NCBI GenBank assembly: GCA_902763505.1
Contig: CACWSO010000019.1
Coordinates: 1-40,777 of the forward strand
Origin: an uncultured Eubacteriales bacterium
GTDB lineage: Bacteria; Bacillota; Clostridia; Peptostreptococcales; Anaerovoracaceae
Direction of reading: 5' to 3'
DNA length: 40,777 nucleotides
Shown here piece after piece: positions 13,204 to 21,005 of this stretch. The translations under genes and the position numbers were made by a program. A model generated the notes under the pieces. The model made no database searches and was not told the origin of the DNA. It saw nothing but the letters and a program-made list of their open reading frames with translations. Every line of letters starts with the position of its first letter. The first letter of the stretch is position 1.

Positions 13204-14144
13204 CTTTCGAAGAAATAGTAGCGTATAATAGTAGTGTTATGAAACTGATCGAATTGTTAGAAAAAGATAAACAGAATCTTCTTACGGAACTTGCAGCTTC
13301 GAAGACAGCAGAACGAGCCGTCACAGTCTTGGAGAATGAACTGGACAAGCTTCTCCTGATGTACAATGAGCACTGCAGCAGCGAACGTGAAAGGGATGCT
13401 GCGGCGTACATTACGCAGGCAATTCGACTTTCCCTGCCTTTGATCGATTCCGTAGGTGATACAAAAGTCTGGGAGGCAGGTGAAACTGCCGACGGCAAAG
13501 ACAAGACGAAAAAGAAACTCAATCCTCTTGTCTTCCTGTTCCTGATCGGTGGACTGGTTCTCATTGGACTAGGAATGTTCCCATTCATGGCACCGGCCTT
13601 TGATGACGGACTCGACAGCATTAAGAACTTTGATGTGGCGCTCCTGAAGCCGCTTGGCTTCGTTGTGGGAGGCTTTGTATGCGGGTTCATCGCAGGATTG
13701 CTGGGCAGACGCAAACCGCAGAAGACGCCGAAGCGCAGCCAGCGTGTTGAAGTGCAGGTGGATTCTAACAAGGTCTATGTAAACTTCAGAAACGCAATCT
13801 TGTCAGCAGACCAGAGTCTGGAAGAAATCCAGTCCCAGGAACGTTGGAGTAAGCGTGATGAAGCAGGTTTGATCGACGGTCATAAACCATCCTCTTCAGA
13901 GCTGGATATCTTCTCGGATCTGCTTGCGGCCGCATACAGCAAGGATCCGGACTACGCCCTCGAGAAGATCGAAGAAATCAAATACTATCTGCACAAACAG
14001 CAGATCGAAGTTGTTGAATACAGCAAAGAAACGGCGCAGTTCTTTGACATGATGCCGGGACAGCGCGCAGGTACCATCAGACCTGCAATGGTCGCGGAAG
14101 GAAACCTGCTCCGCAAAGGCGTTGCTTCAGCAGGATCAAACTAG
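13191..14144 (+). CDS. membrane coiled-coil protein, partner of Hsp70-like ATPase
   Basis: This is a 317-residue protein with no recognised family. Residues 5-65 are strongly heptad-like and charged (coiled coil). Two membrane segments follow (about 112-134, VFLFLIGGLVLIGLGMFPFM, and 151-171, GFVVGGFVCGFIAGLLG), separated by a short loop. Residues 185-300 form a second soluble, helical region. Both ends probably face the cytoplasm. It overlaps the phosphatase gene and ends 9 bases before the Hsp70-like gene, whose ribosome site AGGAGG lies in the gap. It may be the membrane partner or client adaptor of that ATPase. Confidence 0.8.
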   Translation: METIAFEEIVAYNSSVMKLIELLEKDKQNLLTELAASKTAERAVTVLENELDKLLLMYNEHCSSERERDAAAYITQAIRLSLPLIDSVGDTKVWEAGETADGKDKTKKKLNPLVFLFLIGGLVLIGLGMFPFMAPAFDDGLDSIKNFDVALLKPLGFVVGGFVCGFIAGLLGRRKPQKTPKRSQRVEVQVDSNKVYVNFRNAILSADQSLEEIQSQERWSKRDEAGLIDGHKPSSSELDIFSDLLAAAYSKDPDYALEKIEEIKYYLHKQQIEVVEYSKETAQFFDMMPGQRAGTIRPAMVAEGNLLRKGVASAGSN

Positions 14145-14153
14145 GAGGATTCT

Positions 14154-16070
14154 ATGGATCGTTTTTTTGGATTTGATCTGGGCGATGCAGAAAGCGCTAT
14201 CGCCAGACTATATAAAGAAGATCAGGTTGTCCCTGAGATGATACCTGTCGCAGGTGAGAAGAGCTTTATCACCGCCTATGCGCAGCTCACCTCAGGGGAA
14301 CTGCTCATCGGTGAGAAGGCCTGCTACGCTGACAACGTTACGAAGCGCAGACTGCGGTTCAAGAGCCGCTTCCTCACAGATACTACGGGTACGGCAACAG
14401 ATGTCAGAAGCTTTGCCGCGGGCGTTCTCGGCGAACTCTATGGAAACGGAGATCTCATTCAGAATGAAGAAACCAGCGTTTACGTTGGCTGTCCTGCCGG
14501 TTGGGATCGAAATGCCCGTGAGCACTATCGGGAAATCTTCGAAAGCGCGGGGTATCCGCCTGTCAAAATCATCTCCGAATCGAGAGCTGCTCTGGTCAGT
14601 GCTTGCCAGTCCAAGCATCTGCAGATCGGCGTGGATATTCTGTCCAAGCCGGTTCTTGTCGTAGACATCGGATCATCCACAACTGACTTTGCGTATATAA
14701 TGGGCGGCAAGGAAGTGGAGATGCGCACAGCGGGAGAAGTTGCACTCGGCGGAGGCCTGATGGATGAAGTTCTGCTGAATGAATCTGTAGAAGCATCTGG
14801 TCTGTTCCACAAAAAAATCCAGTCCGTATTCGACGAAAGCGAACCGTGGCGAGCCTATGCTGAATTTGCAGCACGTCGTCTGAAAGAAAAGTATTTCTCA
14901 GATGAAGAATACTGGAGCAGAAACAAATGCGTCGAGAGCATCGTACTCCACTACAATCTCCCGGTTAAACTGACGCTTCGTATTGATAAAGAAATCGCCG
15001 ATAAACTGGTAAATAAAAAACTGAAAAAACTGGACGGACGTTCCTTCCGTCAGGTCTTCACAGAATCTCTGGAAGATGTCAGAAACAGCATTACCGGCAA
15101 GCAGCCTGAGCTGATTTTCCTGACCGGTGGTGTCAGCAAAATGCCGGCTGTCCGTCAGTGGTGCACCAGCGTATTCCCGGATGCAGTCATCATATCCGCG
15201 ACAGATCCGGAATTCTCCGTTGCCAGAGGACTTGCTTACTGCGGCCGTATCGACGAAGACCTAAAAGAGTTCAAAGAAGACTTAGATAAACTGGTCCATT
15301 CCAATACCATCGAAGACATTGTCAGCAAGCACATCACGACCTTATACAAAGACGCTGTCGACTGTCTTGTTGAGCCGATTGTCTCCAAGGTTGCTTTGCC
15401 GATCTTCGAGAGATGGAGATCCGGGGAAATCAGTAGGCTTGCCGATACGGATGCGATCCTGAAACAGGAAATCGGTGCATTCCTTGCAGAAGACTCAACA
15501 AGGGAAATGCTGGCAGGACCGATCACATCATGGCTGCGTCCTGTCATTGAAGATCTGGAGGCGTATACTGTGCCGATCTGCATCAAGCACCGCGTACCGT
15601 ACACGGCTCTTAGCTTGAAGTCGTATCTGTCCGTATCGGATATCGACATCAAGGTGGATGCGAAGGATCTGTTCGCCATCAACGAGATGACCATTCTTAT
15701 CGACTCCATCGTAACGGCACTCCTTGCGATTCTGATGTCCACATTGAGCTTCATCCCGTTCTTCGCGGATCCGAGCGGCATTCTGGTGGGCGTCATGACA
15801 TCCATCGTCATCCTGTTCCTGGGCAAAGACAAGATGCAAGAGAAGATGCTGACTGCCGATATTCCAAAGGCAATGCGCCGTCTGATTCCGAAGAGCGCAT
15901 TTGCATCCCGCATGGACAACATCAGCGCTGATGTGAAGGATGCATTCTACGAAAGTCTTGAGCAGGAGAAGAACGACGAGATCAAGAACCGCATGGTCGA
16001 AGAGATCTCCACACAGATTCAGCACACGCTCGTGAAGATGGCCGAGGTCGTAGAGATCCCGCTTGGGTAA
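14154..16070 (+). CDS. membrane-anchored Hsp70-like ATPase
   Basis: This 638-residue protein has an actin/Hsp70-type ATPase fold: phosphate-1 loop FGFDLGDAESAIARL (5-19), phosphate-2 LVVDIGSSTTDFAYIMGG (168-185) and adenosine motif LIFLTGGVSKMPAVRQW (about 316-332). Phosphate-1 has GDAES in place of the usual GTTNS, while phosphate-2 is intact. The normal Hsp70 substrate-binding sandwich is absent. Instead there is a helical region (about 365-520), then two hydrophobic segments (ILIDSIVTALLAILMSTLSF and ILVGVMTSIVILFLG, about 519-560) and an amphipathic tail. So it is a membrane-bound member of unknown function, with the coiled-coil protein as likely partner. Confidence 0.85.
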   Translation: MDRFFGFDLGDAESAIARLYKEDQVVPEMIPVAGEKSFITAYAQLTSGELLIGEKACYADNVTKRRLRFKSRFLTDTTGTATDVRSFAAGVLGELYGNGDLIQNEETSVYVGCPAGWDRNAREHYREIFESAGYPPVKIISESRAALVSACQSKHLQIGVDILSKPVLVVDIGSSTTDFAYIMGGKEVEMRTAGEVALGGGLMDEVLLNESVEASGLFHKKIQSVFDESEPWRAYAEFAARRLKEKYFSDEEYWSRNKCVESIVLHYNLPVKLTLRIDKEIADKLVNKKLKKLDGRSFRQVFTESLEDVRNSITGKQPELIFLTGGVSKMPAVRQWCTSVFPDAVIISATDPEFSVARGLAYCGRIDEDLKEFKEDLDKLVHSNTIEDIVSKHITTLYKDAVDCLVEPIVSKVALPIFERWRSGEISRLADTDAILKQEIGAFLAEDSTREMLAGPITSWLRPVIEDLEAYTVPICIKHRVPYTALSLKSYLSVSDIDIKVDAKDLFAINEMTILIDSIVTALLAILMSTLSFIPFFADPSGILVGVMTSIVILFLGKDKMQEKMLTADIPKAMRRLIPKSAFASRMDNISADVKDAFYESLEQEKNDEIKNRMVEEISTQIQHTLVKMAEVVEIPLG

Positions 16071-16127
16071 CTCAGGCAGGACGGCAACTGCAATAGAATA
16101 ACGACAACAAAAACAGCGCATAACAAA

Positions 16128-16160
16128 ACGGCATGAGGTGCACACCCCATGCCGTTGTTT
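16128..16160. terminator. bidirectional terminator between convergent operons
   Basis: CGGCATG (16129-16135) pairs with CATGCCG (16148-16154), flanked by A-runs and T-runs on both sides, so it can end both the Hsp70-like operon and the guaB operon. Confidence 0.8.
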
Positions 16161-16200
16161 TATTAGCTTTTGCTGTCTTACTTTCCTCCGTCTTACTGCC

Positions 16201-17709
16201 TTACTTCAGGTTGCTGTTCACAGAATCCTTCAGGATGACGTCGTGTGCGCCGCCCTCTACGATACTTGTCGCGGATACGAGGGTCAGTTTGGAGTTCTCC
16301 TGCAGTTCCTTGATGGTCATCGTACCGCAGTTGCACATGGTTGACTTGACCTTGAGCAGGGACTGACGGACGTTGTCACTGAGTGGTCCTGCATACGGAA
16401 CATAGGAGTCTACGCCTTCCTCAAACTTCATGCGGGCGTCGCCGCCGAGATCGTAGCGCTGCCAGTTGCGGGCACGGGCGGAACCTTCACCCCAATACTC
16501 TTTGTAATAGTTTCCGTTGATCTGAATCTTGTTTGTCGGTGATTCATCAAATCTCGAGAAGTAGCGGCCGAGCATGAGGAAGTCCGCTCCCATAGCGAGG
16601 GCCAGCGTCATGTGGTAATCGTAAACGATACCGCCGTCGGAACAGATTGGAACATAGATTCCTGTCTCCTTGAAGTACTCGTTTCTTGCCTTTGCAACTT
16701 CGATGACTGCGGAAGCCTGTCCGCGACCGATGCCCTTCTGCTCACGGGTGATGCAGATGCTGCCGCCGCCGATACCAATCTTTACGAAGTCTGCTCCGGC
16801 ATCCGCCAGGAAGCGGAAACCGTCACCGTCGACAACATTACCTGCTCCGATTTTCACATCATCGCCGTACTTGTCTCTGACAAACTTCAGTGTATCCGCC
16901 TGCCACTGTGAAAAACCTTCGCTGGAGTCAATGCAGAGCACATCTGCGCCTGCTTCCACGAGGGCTGGGATTCTCTCCTCAAAATCACGTGTGTTGACGC
17001 CTGCGCCAACGACATATCTCTTGTCCGGGTCGAGCAGTTCGTCCGGATATTCCTTATGAGCAATGTAGTCCTTACGGAAGACGAAATAAACGAGACGCTG
17101 CTTATCATCGACGACAGGAAGCGCATTCAGTTTGTAATCCCAAAGCATATCGTTTGCTTCGCTCAGTGTGATGCCTTCCTTCGCGTGAACCAGTTTCTCG
17201 AATGGTGTCATGAATTCGCATACGAGTGTGTCCGGGGACATTCTGCTGATTCTGTAATCACGACTCGTAACCAGGCCGACCATTCTGCCTTCTGCAGTGC
17301 CGTCCTCTGTAACCGCTGTGGTCGAGTGACCGGTGCGTTCCTTCAGATCGAGCAGATCCGCAAGGGTCTGATCCGGGCGGATGTTCGTATTGCTGCGGAC
17401 GAAGCCTGCCTTATGGTTCTTTACCCTTCTGACCATCTCCGCCTGACTTTCAATAGGCTGGGATCCGAATATGAAGGAGATGCCGCCTTCTTTTGCAAGC
17501 GCAATCGCCAGTTCATCGCCCGATACGGCCTGCATGATTGCTGATGTCATCGGAATGTTCATTGTAATCTTCGGCTCTTCGCCTCTTTTGAACTTCGTTA
17601 CCGGTGTCTTCAGCGAAACATTTTCAACTCTGCATTCTGATGATGAATAACCTGGTACCAGCAGGTATTCGTTAAATGTTCTCGATGGTTCGTCAAAATA
17701 TTTAGCCAT
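16201..17709 (-). CDS. guaB: inosine-5'-monophosphate dehydrogenase
   Basis: This 502-residue enzyme oxidises IMP to XMP with NAD, the committed step to GMP. Visible features are two CBS domains (about 95-215, TSRDYRISR and NALPVVDD), the barrel strands [14 protein letters not shown], the GNVVDGDGF and [22 protein letters not shown] catalytic loop with Cys (about 316), [20 protein letters not shown] and the flap [13 protein letters not shown]. The catalytic loop has [11 protein letters not shown] where most bacterial enzymes read VGPGSICTTR, a form seen in a divergent GuaB subgroup. AGGGAGA precedes the ATG at 17709. It is the last gene of a probable DJ-1/idi/guaB unit. Confidence 0.92.
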   Translation of the reverse strand: MAKYFDEPSRTFNEYLLVPGYSSSECRVENVSLKTPVTKFKRGEEPKITMNIPMTSAIMQAVSGDELAIALAKEGGISFIFGSQPIESQAEMVRRVKNHKAGFVRSNTNIRPDQTLADLLDLKERTGHSTTAVTEDGTAEGRMVGLVTSRDYRISRMSPDTLVCEFMTPFEKLVHAKEGITLSEANDMLWDYKLNALPVVDDKQRLVYFVFRKDYIAHKEYPDELLDPDKRYVVGAGVNTRDFEERIPALVEAGADVLCIDSSEGFSQWQADTLKFVRDKYGDDVKIGAGNVVDGDGFRFLADAGADFVKIGIGGGSICITREQKGIGRGQASAVIEVAKARNEYFKETGIYVPICSDGGIVYDYHMTLALAMGADFLMLGRYFSRFDESPTNKIQINGNYYKEYWGEGSARARNWQRYDLGGDARMKFEEGVDSYVPYAGPLSDNVRQSLLKVKSTMCNCGTMTIKELQENSKLTLVSATSIVEGGAHDVILKDSVNSNLK

Positions 17710-17755
17710 GTTATCTCCCTTCATCTGCAATATCTAAAAGCAAAATCTATATAAC

Positions 17756-18376
17756 TCAGTAAATGATTCTGTCGGTTACTTCTTTATTCATGGATCCGTA
17801 TTCCTCACCGTCTGTCGCAATGAGCAGCGCCGGCATGAACCACGCGGCGTATTTGCCCGGGTTCTTCAGCACATCGTTCATGATTTCTTCTACATCCACG
17901 AATTCCATCTGTGATGCTTCCTCCGGATTTGGCATAGGCTCTTTATCGAGCTTATCCTTTCCGAGCCATCCCACGAAGACATGGTCGAACTCATGCTCTG
18001 TCAGACCGTTATCGAATTCTGCCGTGTACAGAAATGCACCCATCTCTTCGAGCCCGTCCTCCAAATCTTCCATTGTGTACCCTGTCTCTTCCGGAAGTCT
18101 GCGCGCCGTGGCTTCTTCCAGACTTTCACCGACGCGCGGATGGGAACAGCAGCTGTTAGCCCAAAGCCCTGCAGAATGGTACTTTCCTTCTGCTCTCTGC
18201 TGCATCAGAAGCTGTGTGTGAAATGTCCTGGTCCCGTCAGGGTTGTCCATCAGGATCCTCCTGAAGACAAATATGGAAAACGCGCGGTGAAGAAGCCCCT
18301 TTTCGTGGGCTTCAAGCTTACCAACGCGTCCTGTTTCTTTGTCCTGTTCGTTTACCAGAATGAGCTGATCTTCCAA
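17756..18376 (-). CDS. idi: isopentenyl-diphosphate delta-isomerase, type 1 (Nudix fold)
   Basis: This 206-residue enzyme interconverts IPP and DMAPP. The type 1 pattern is clear: QLILVNEQDKETG, LLHRAFSIFVF, the catalytic Cys in GLWANSCCSHPRVGES, and the Nudix-like ARRLPEETGY. Later ENGL-type Glu residues are present (LTEHEFDHVFVG). The start is probably the TTG at 18376: AGGAGA sits 6 bases before it, and the protein then begins MEDQLILVNEQD as in the family. The ATG at 18394 would place the ribosome site inside the coding region. It lies 46 bases before guaB on the same strand. Confidence 0.88.
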   Translation of the reverse strand: MEDQLILVNEQDKETGRVGKLEAHEKGLLHRAFSIFVFRRILMDNPDGTRTFHTQLLMQQRAEGKYHSAGLWANSCCSHPRVGESLEEATARRLPEETGYTMEDLEDGLEEMGAFLYTAEFDNGLTEHEFDHVFVGWLGKDKLDKEPMPNPEEASQMEFVDVEEIMNDVLKNPGKYAAWFMPALLIATDGEEYGSMNKEVTDRIIY

Positions 18377-18422
18377 CGTGCTTCTCCTATGCATTCGTCT
18401 GGATTATCCGAAGTAATCTCAA

Positions 18423-18980
18423 TTATATTTCCCCAATTCTATCATATAAAAGGCCTGTTGCAACCTCTTTTTTTGTTTCTTCCCCTTTTAGGAATTCTAC
18501 AAGCACCAGCGCGAACTCCATGGCAAGGGCCGGACCCATGCCTGTGATTACGTTTCCGTCCACTGTGACGGTTCCGCCAGTCGGATTCGCGCCTGCAAGA
18601 TTACTCTCCATACCTGGATAAATCGTCGCTTCCTTTCCCTCGAGCGCTCCGTGGGCTGCCAATGCCAGCGGCGCGGCACAGATTGCTGCAAGTGGTTTTC
18701 CTGCCTTTGCAAAAGCTTTGATTTGTTCTGTGAGTCCTACATGATCTCTCAGGTTCGTCGCTCCAGGCAGTCCTCCCGGCAGCACAATCATCTCGCATGC
18801 GTCATAATCAGCATCCTCAAAAAGTATATCCGCTTCAATATTGATGCCGTGGGCTCCTCTGACGAGAAGATTCCCTGTCACGGATACTGTCTTTGCTTCC
18901 ACGCCCGCTCTTCTCAGAACGTCAACGCATGTAAGGGCTTCCACTTCTTCATATCCTTCTGCTAAATGAATGAATACCAT
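18423..18980 (-). CDS. DJ-1/PfpI family protein
   Basis: The 185-residue protein has the DJ-1 subfamily layout: FIHLAEGYEEVEALTCVDVL with the conserved Glu, VLPGGLPGATNL, the nucleophile-elbow Cys in LAAICAAPLALA (about 101-112), and VITGMGPALAMEFAL at the end. Homologues are thought to act as glyoxalases or deglycases, or on thiamine-like compounds (YajL/ThiJ). It has AAAGGAG before the ATG. It is the first gene of a run with idi and guaB, without functional logic that I can see. Confidence 0.88.
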   Translation of the reverse strand: MVFIHLAEGYEEVEALTCVDVLRRAGVEAKTVSVTGNLLVRGAHGINIEADILFEDADYDACEMIVLPGGLPGATNLRDHVGLTEQIKAFAKAGKPLAAICAAPLALAAHGALEGKEATIYPGMESNLAGANPTGGTVTVDGNVITGMGPALAMEFALVLVEFLKGEETKKEVATGLLYDRIGEI

Positions 18981-19038
18981 TCTATTTCTCCTTTCAGCAC
19001 GCGATGTATAATCAGCTTGCAGGGTAAAGCGCTAGGCT

Positions 19039-19392
19039 TTACTTCATAAACTTGTCGATTGCGTCATTCAGTTCCTTCAGCGCTTCCATATCGTCTTCCT
19101 GTACCGCTTCAACAATGCATGTCGACATGTGTTCTTTCAGAACAGCTCGGCTGACACCTTGCAGTGCCGAACTTACAGCAGAGAGCTGAATCAGAACATC
19201 TGTACAATCCCTGTCGTTTTCAACCATCTTCTTTACCGATTCCATATGGCCGATGATGCGGGACATTCTGTTCAGTATGGACTTTTTGTGTTCCGGTGAA
19301 TGGGTGTGGGTATGCTCACCGTGCACGTGTGTATGCGTATGTCCATCGTGGATATGTGTATGGGCATGTTCGTCATGTTTATGTTCTGTCAT
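19039..19392 (-). CDS. CsoR-family metal-sensing repressor with His-rich N-terminus
   Basis: This 117-residue all-helical repressor (DUF156 family) has its core in residues 36-117: ILNRMSRIIGHMESVKKMV, DRDCTDVL, LKEHMSTC. Cys63, His88 and Cys92 have the spacing 25 and 4, the same as the Cu(I) ligands Cys36-His61-Cys65 of Mycobacterium CsoR, which points to copper. RcnR nickel and FrmR formaldehyde sensors differ at these positions. The first 35 residues hold 14 His in HTH, HDGH and HVHGEH runs, an extra metal-binding tail. Its start overlaps the previous gene's stop (ATGA), so it is the last gene of that operon. The palindromes at 7279 and 8226 are possible targets. Confidence 0.85.
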   Translation of the reverse strand: MTEHKHDEHAHTHIHDGHTHTHVHGEHTHTHSPEHKKSILNRMSRIIGHMESVKKMVENDRDCTDVLIQLSAVSSALQGVSRAVLKEHMSTCIVEAVQEDDMEALKELNDAIDKFMK

Positions 19393-21005
19393 GGTATCGC
19401 AATCCTTTCCTTAGTTTTATATATTCTATCATCATTACTGCGGATTGTATTCATAAGGATGACAAGGTACCCGTCATCCATAGTGACACTTTCAATCTCT
19501 CCAATCGACAGGTCATAGCTCCCTAGGTATGCGCCGTCGGAAACCCTGTAAATATCTAGATAACTCTCTGTTTCCTGTGGCCAGGTGCATACTAGCACCG
19601 CACCATTGTATGCACCCATATCCTGCGTATGGAAAAACGGCGCAGTTTTTGTTATCGTCTGCTCAACCTTGAAATTGCTGCTACATACGTATATCTTATC
19701 TTTTTTTGCCAAATAGAACTTGTCTGTACTGATATCATAGGAGATTGCTGTACAGGCTACTGGCATCTTGATTGTATCGATCATCTCTAGGGTATCCCCA
19801 TCAAATACGCAGCAGTTCTGAACATTTCCGTCCTTTGTGCCCAGTACATAGATTTTGTTCGTATGCGGATTGTAGGCACTTCCATTTCCATGACCTATGC
19901 CTCTGGCGTCGGAAACCAGGCTTATGCTTCCTTCGGATTTGCTGTACGCAATCAGCTTCGCCTCTGTATTCTTCATGTTTACATAAGACACCACGTAATC
20001 ATCCCCCACCATATTAATGGACTGCGGGACTCTTGTCTTCGGCGCTCCATGTATCGCAGCCACGACATCCAAATCCTCTTTGGTAATCTTCTTTATAACC
20101 TTGAACTTGGAATAAGTCGGGCTTTCCTCTGTCGTACCTCTTACTTTGACTGGATCCGACACTTTCCCGTCTACCTTCTCACCATTGACTTCCGCAGTTG
20201 CTTTGATTTCGTAATCGTAATCATCTCTCGTCACTTCAAGGAAGTTATTCTCGGCTGTCATTTCAGTGAGTTCTTCATACTGCTGAGTTGCAGGATTCCT
20301 TCGGAGTACCGTGTACGCGGCCGCATATTCATTTTTCTGCCACTTGATGATTGTTCTGGAAGATGAAATGTTTTCTGCAACTGCACCTTTGACTTTATCA
20401 AGAACAGTAGGATAAACAAAAATGCTGACTTCTCTCTCGGCATCTTCATAAAGCCCGTTCCCATCCGCTGTTATGGTTATGAACGCTTCGCCGACACTTT
20501 TGAGTGCGACCGTACCAGTCTTGTCTACATTCGCGATCTTTCTATCTGTTGACCGGTAGTGCAGCGCCCCTTTCGCCGATGCTTTCAGATTGAAATCATT
20601 ACCATCAAAACCATAATATGCTGTATCGCCAACAGTGATGTTCTGGTCCAGCTTTTCGACCGTGATTTCCGCCTTGGCGCTGCGGGTCATAATGCCGAAT
20701 CGGAGATGGCCGCTGACCATGATTACGCAGTGTTCCCCCGGAGCGGACACTCTTGTAGTGTACGCGTTGCCTTTGACGTGAGGAATCACGGTAAGTCTGC
20801 CATCATGCCAAACTTTCACCTCATAACTGTCGCAACCTTCGTCGCTCCAGTATGCCGTAACCTCGAGTCCATTCTGCATAAGATGCAGATTGTCGATTTT
20901 CGTCCACTTTTCCAGTGGGTCTCCTGCAAAGGCAACCCGCAGCAGATATCCAAAGACTGCTACTATTACAAGCCCTATGACGATGCGCAGCAGTTTACTT
21001 CTCAT
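19389..21005 (-). CDS. membrane-anchored extracytoplasmic protein, Ig-like plus propeller-like
   Basis: This 538-residue protein has an N-terminal membrane anchor (SKLLRIVIGLVIVAVFGYLL, residues 3-22). About residues 120-210 resemble a bacterial Ig-like (BIG2) domain: FNLKASAKGALHYRSTDRKI, ANVDKTGTVALKSVGEAFIT. Residues 215-300 look like a fibronectin-type strand set. The C-terminal 240 residues carry blade-like repeats (NKIYVLGTKDG, DKFYLAKKDKIYV, GAVLVCTWPQE) as in a beta-propeller. It probably faces the cell wall; its ligand is unknown. The start at 21005 lies inside the end of the glycosidase-like gene (11-base overlap), so the two are coupled. Confidence 0.75.
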   Translation of the reverse strand: MRSKLLRIVIGLVIVAVFGYLLRVAFAGDPLEKWTKIDNLHLMQNGLEVTAYWSDEGCDSYEVKVWHDGRLTVIPHVKGNAYTTRVSAPGEHCVIMVSGHLRFGIMTRSAKAEITVEKLDQNITVGDTAYYGFDGNDFNLKASAKGALHYRSTDRKIANVDKTGTVALKSVGEAFITITADGNGLYEDAEREVSIFVYPTVLDKVKGAVAENISSSRTIIKWQKNEYAAAYTVLRRNPATQQYEELTEMTAENNFLEVTRDDYDYEIKATAEVNGEKVDGKVSDPVKVRGTTEESPTYSKFKVIKKITKEDLDVVAAIHGAPKTRVPQSINMVGDDYVVSYVNMKNTEAKLIAYSKSEGSISLVSDARGIGHGNGSAYNPHTNKIYVLGTKDGNVQNCCVFDGDTLEMIDTIKMPVACTAISYDISTDKFYLAKKDKIYVCSSNFKVEQTITKTAPFFHTQDMGAYNGAVLVCTWPQETESYLDIYRVSDGAYLGSYDLSIGEIESVTMDDGYLVILMNTIRSNDDRIYKTKERIAIP

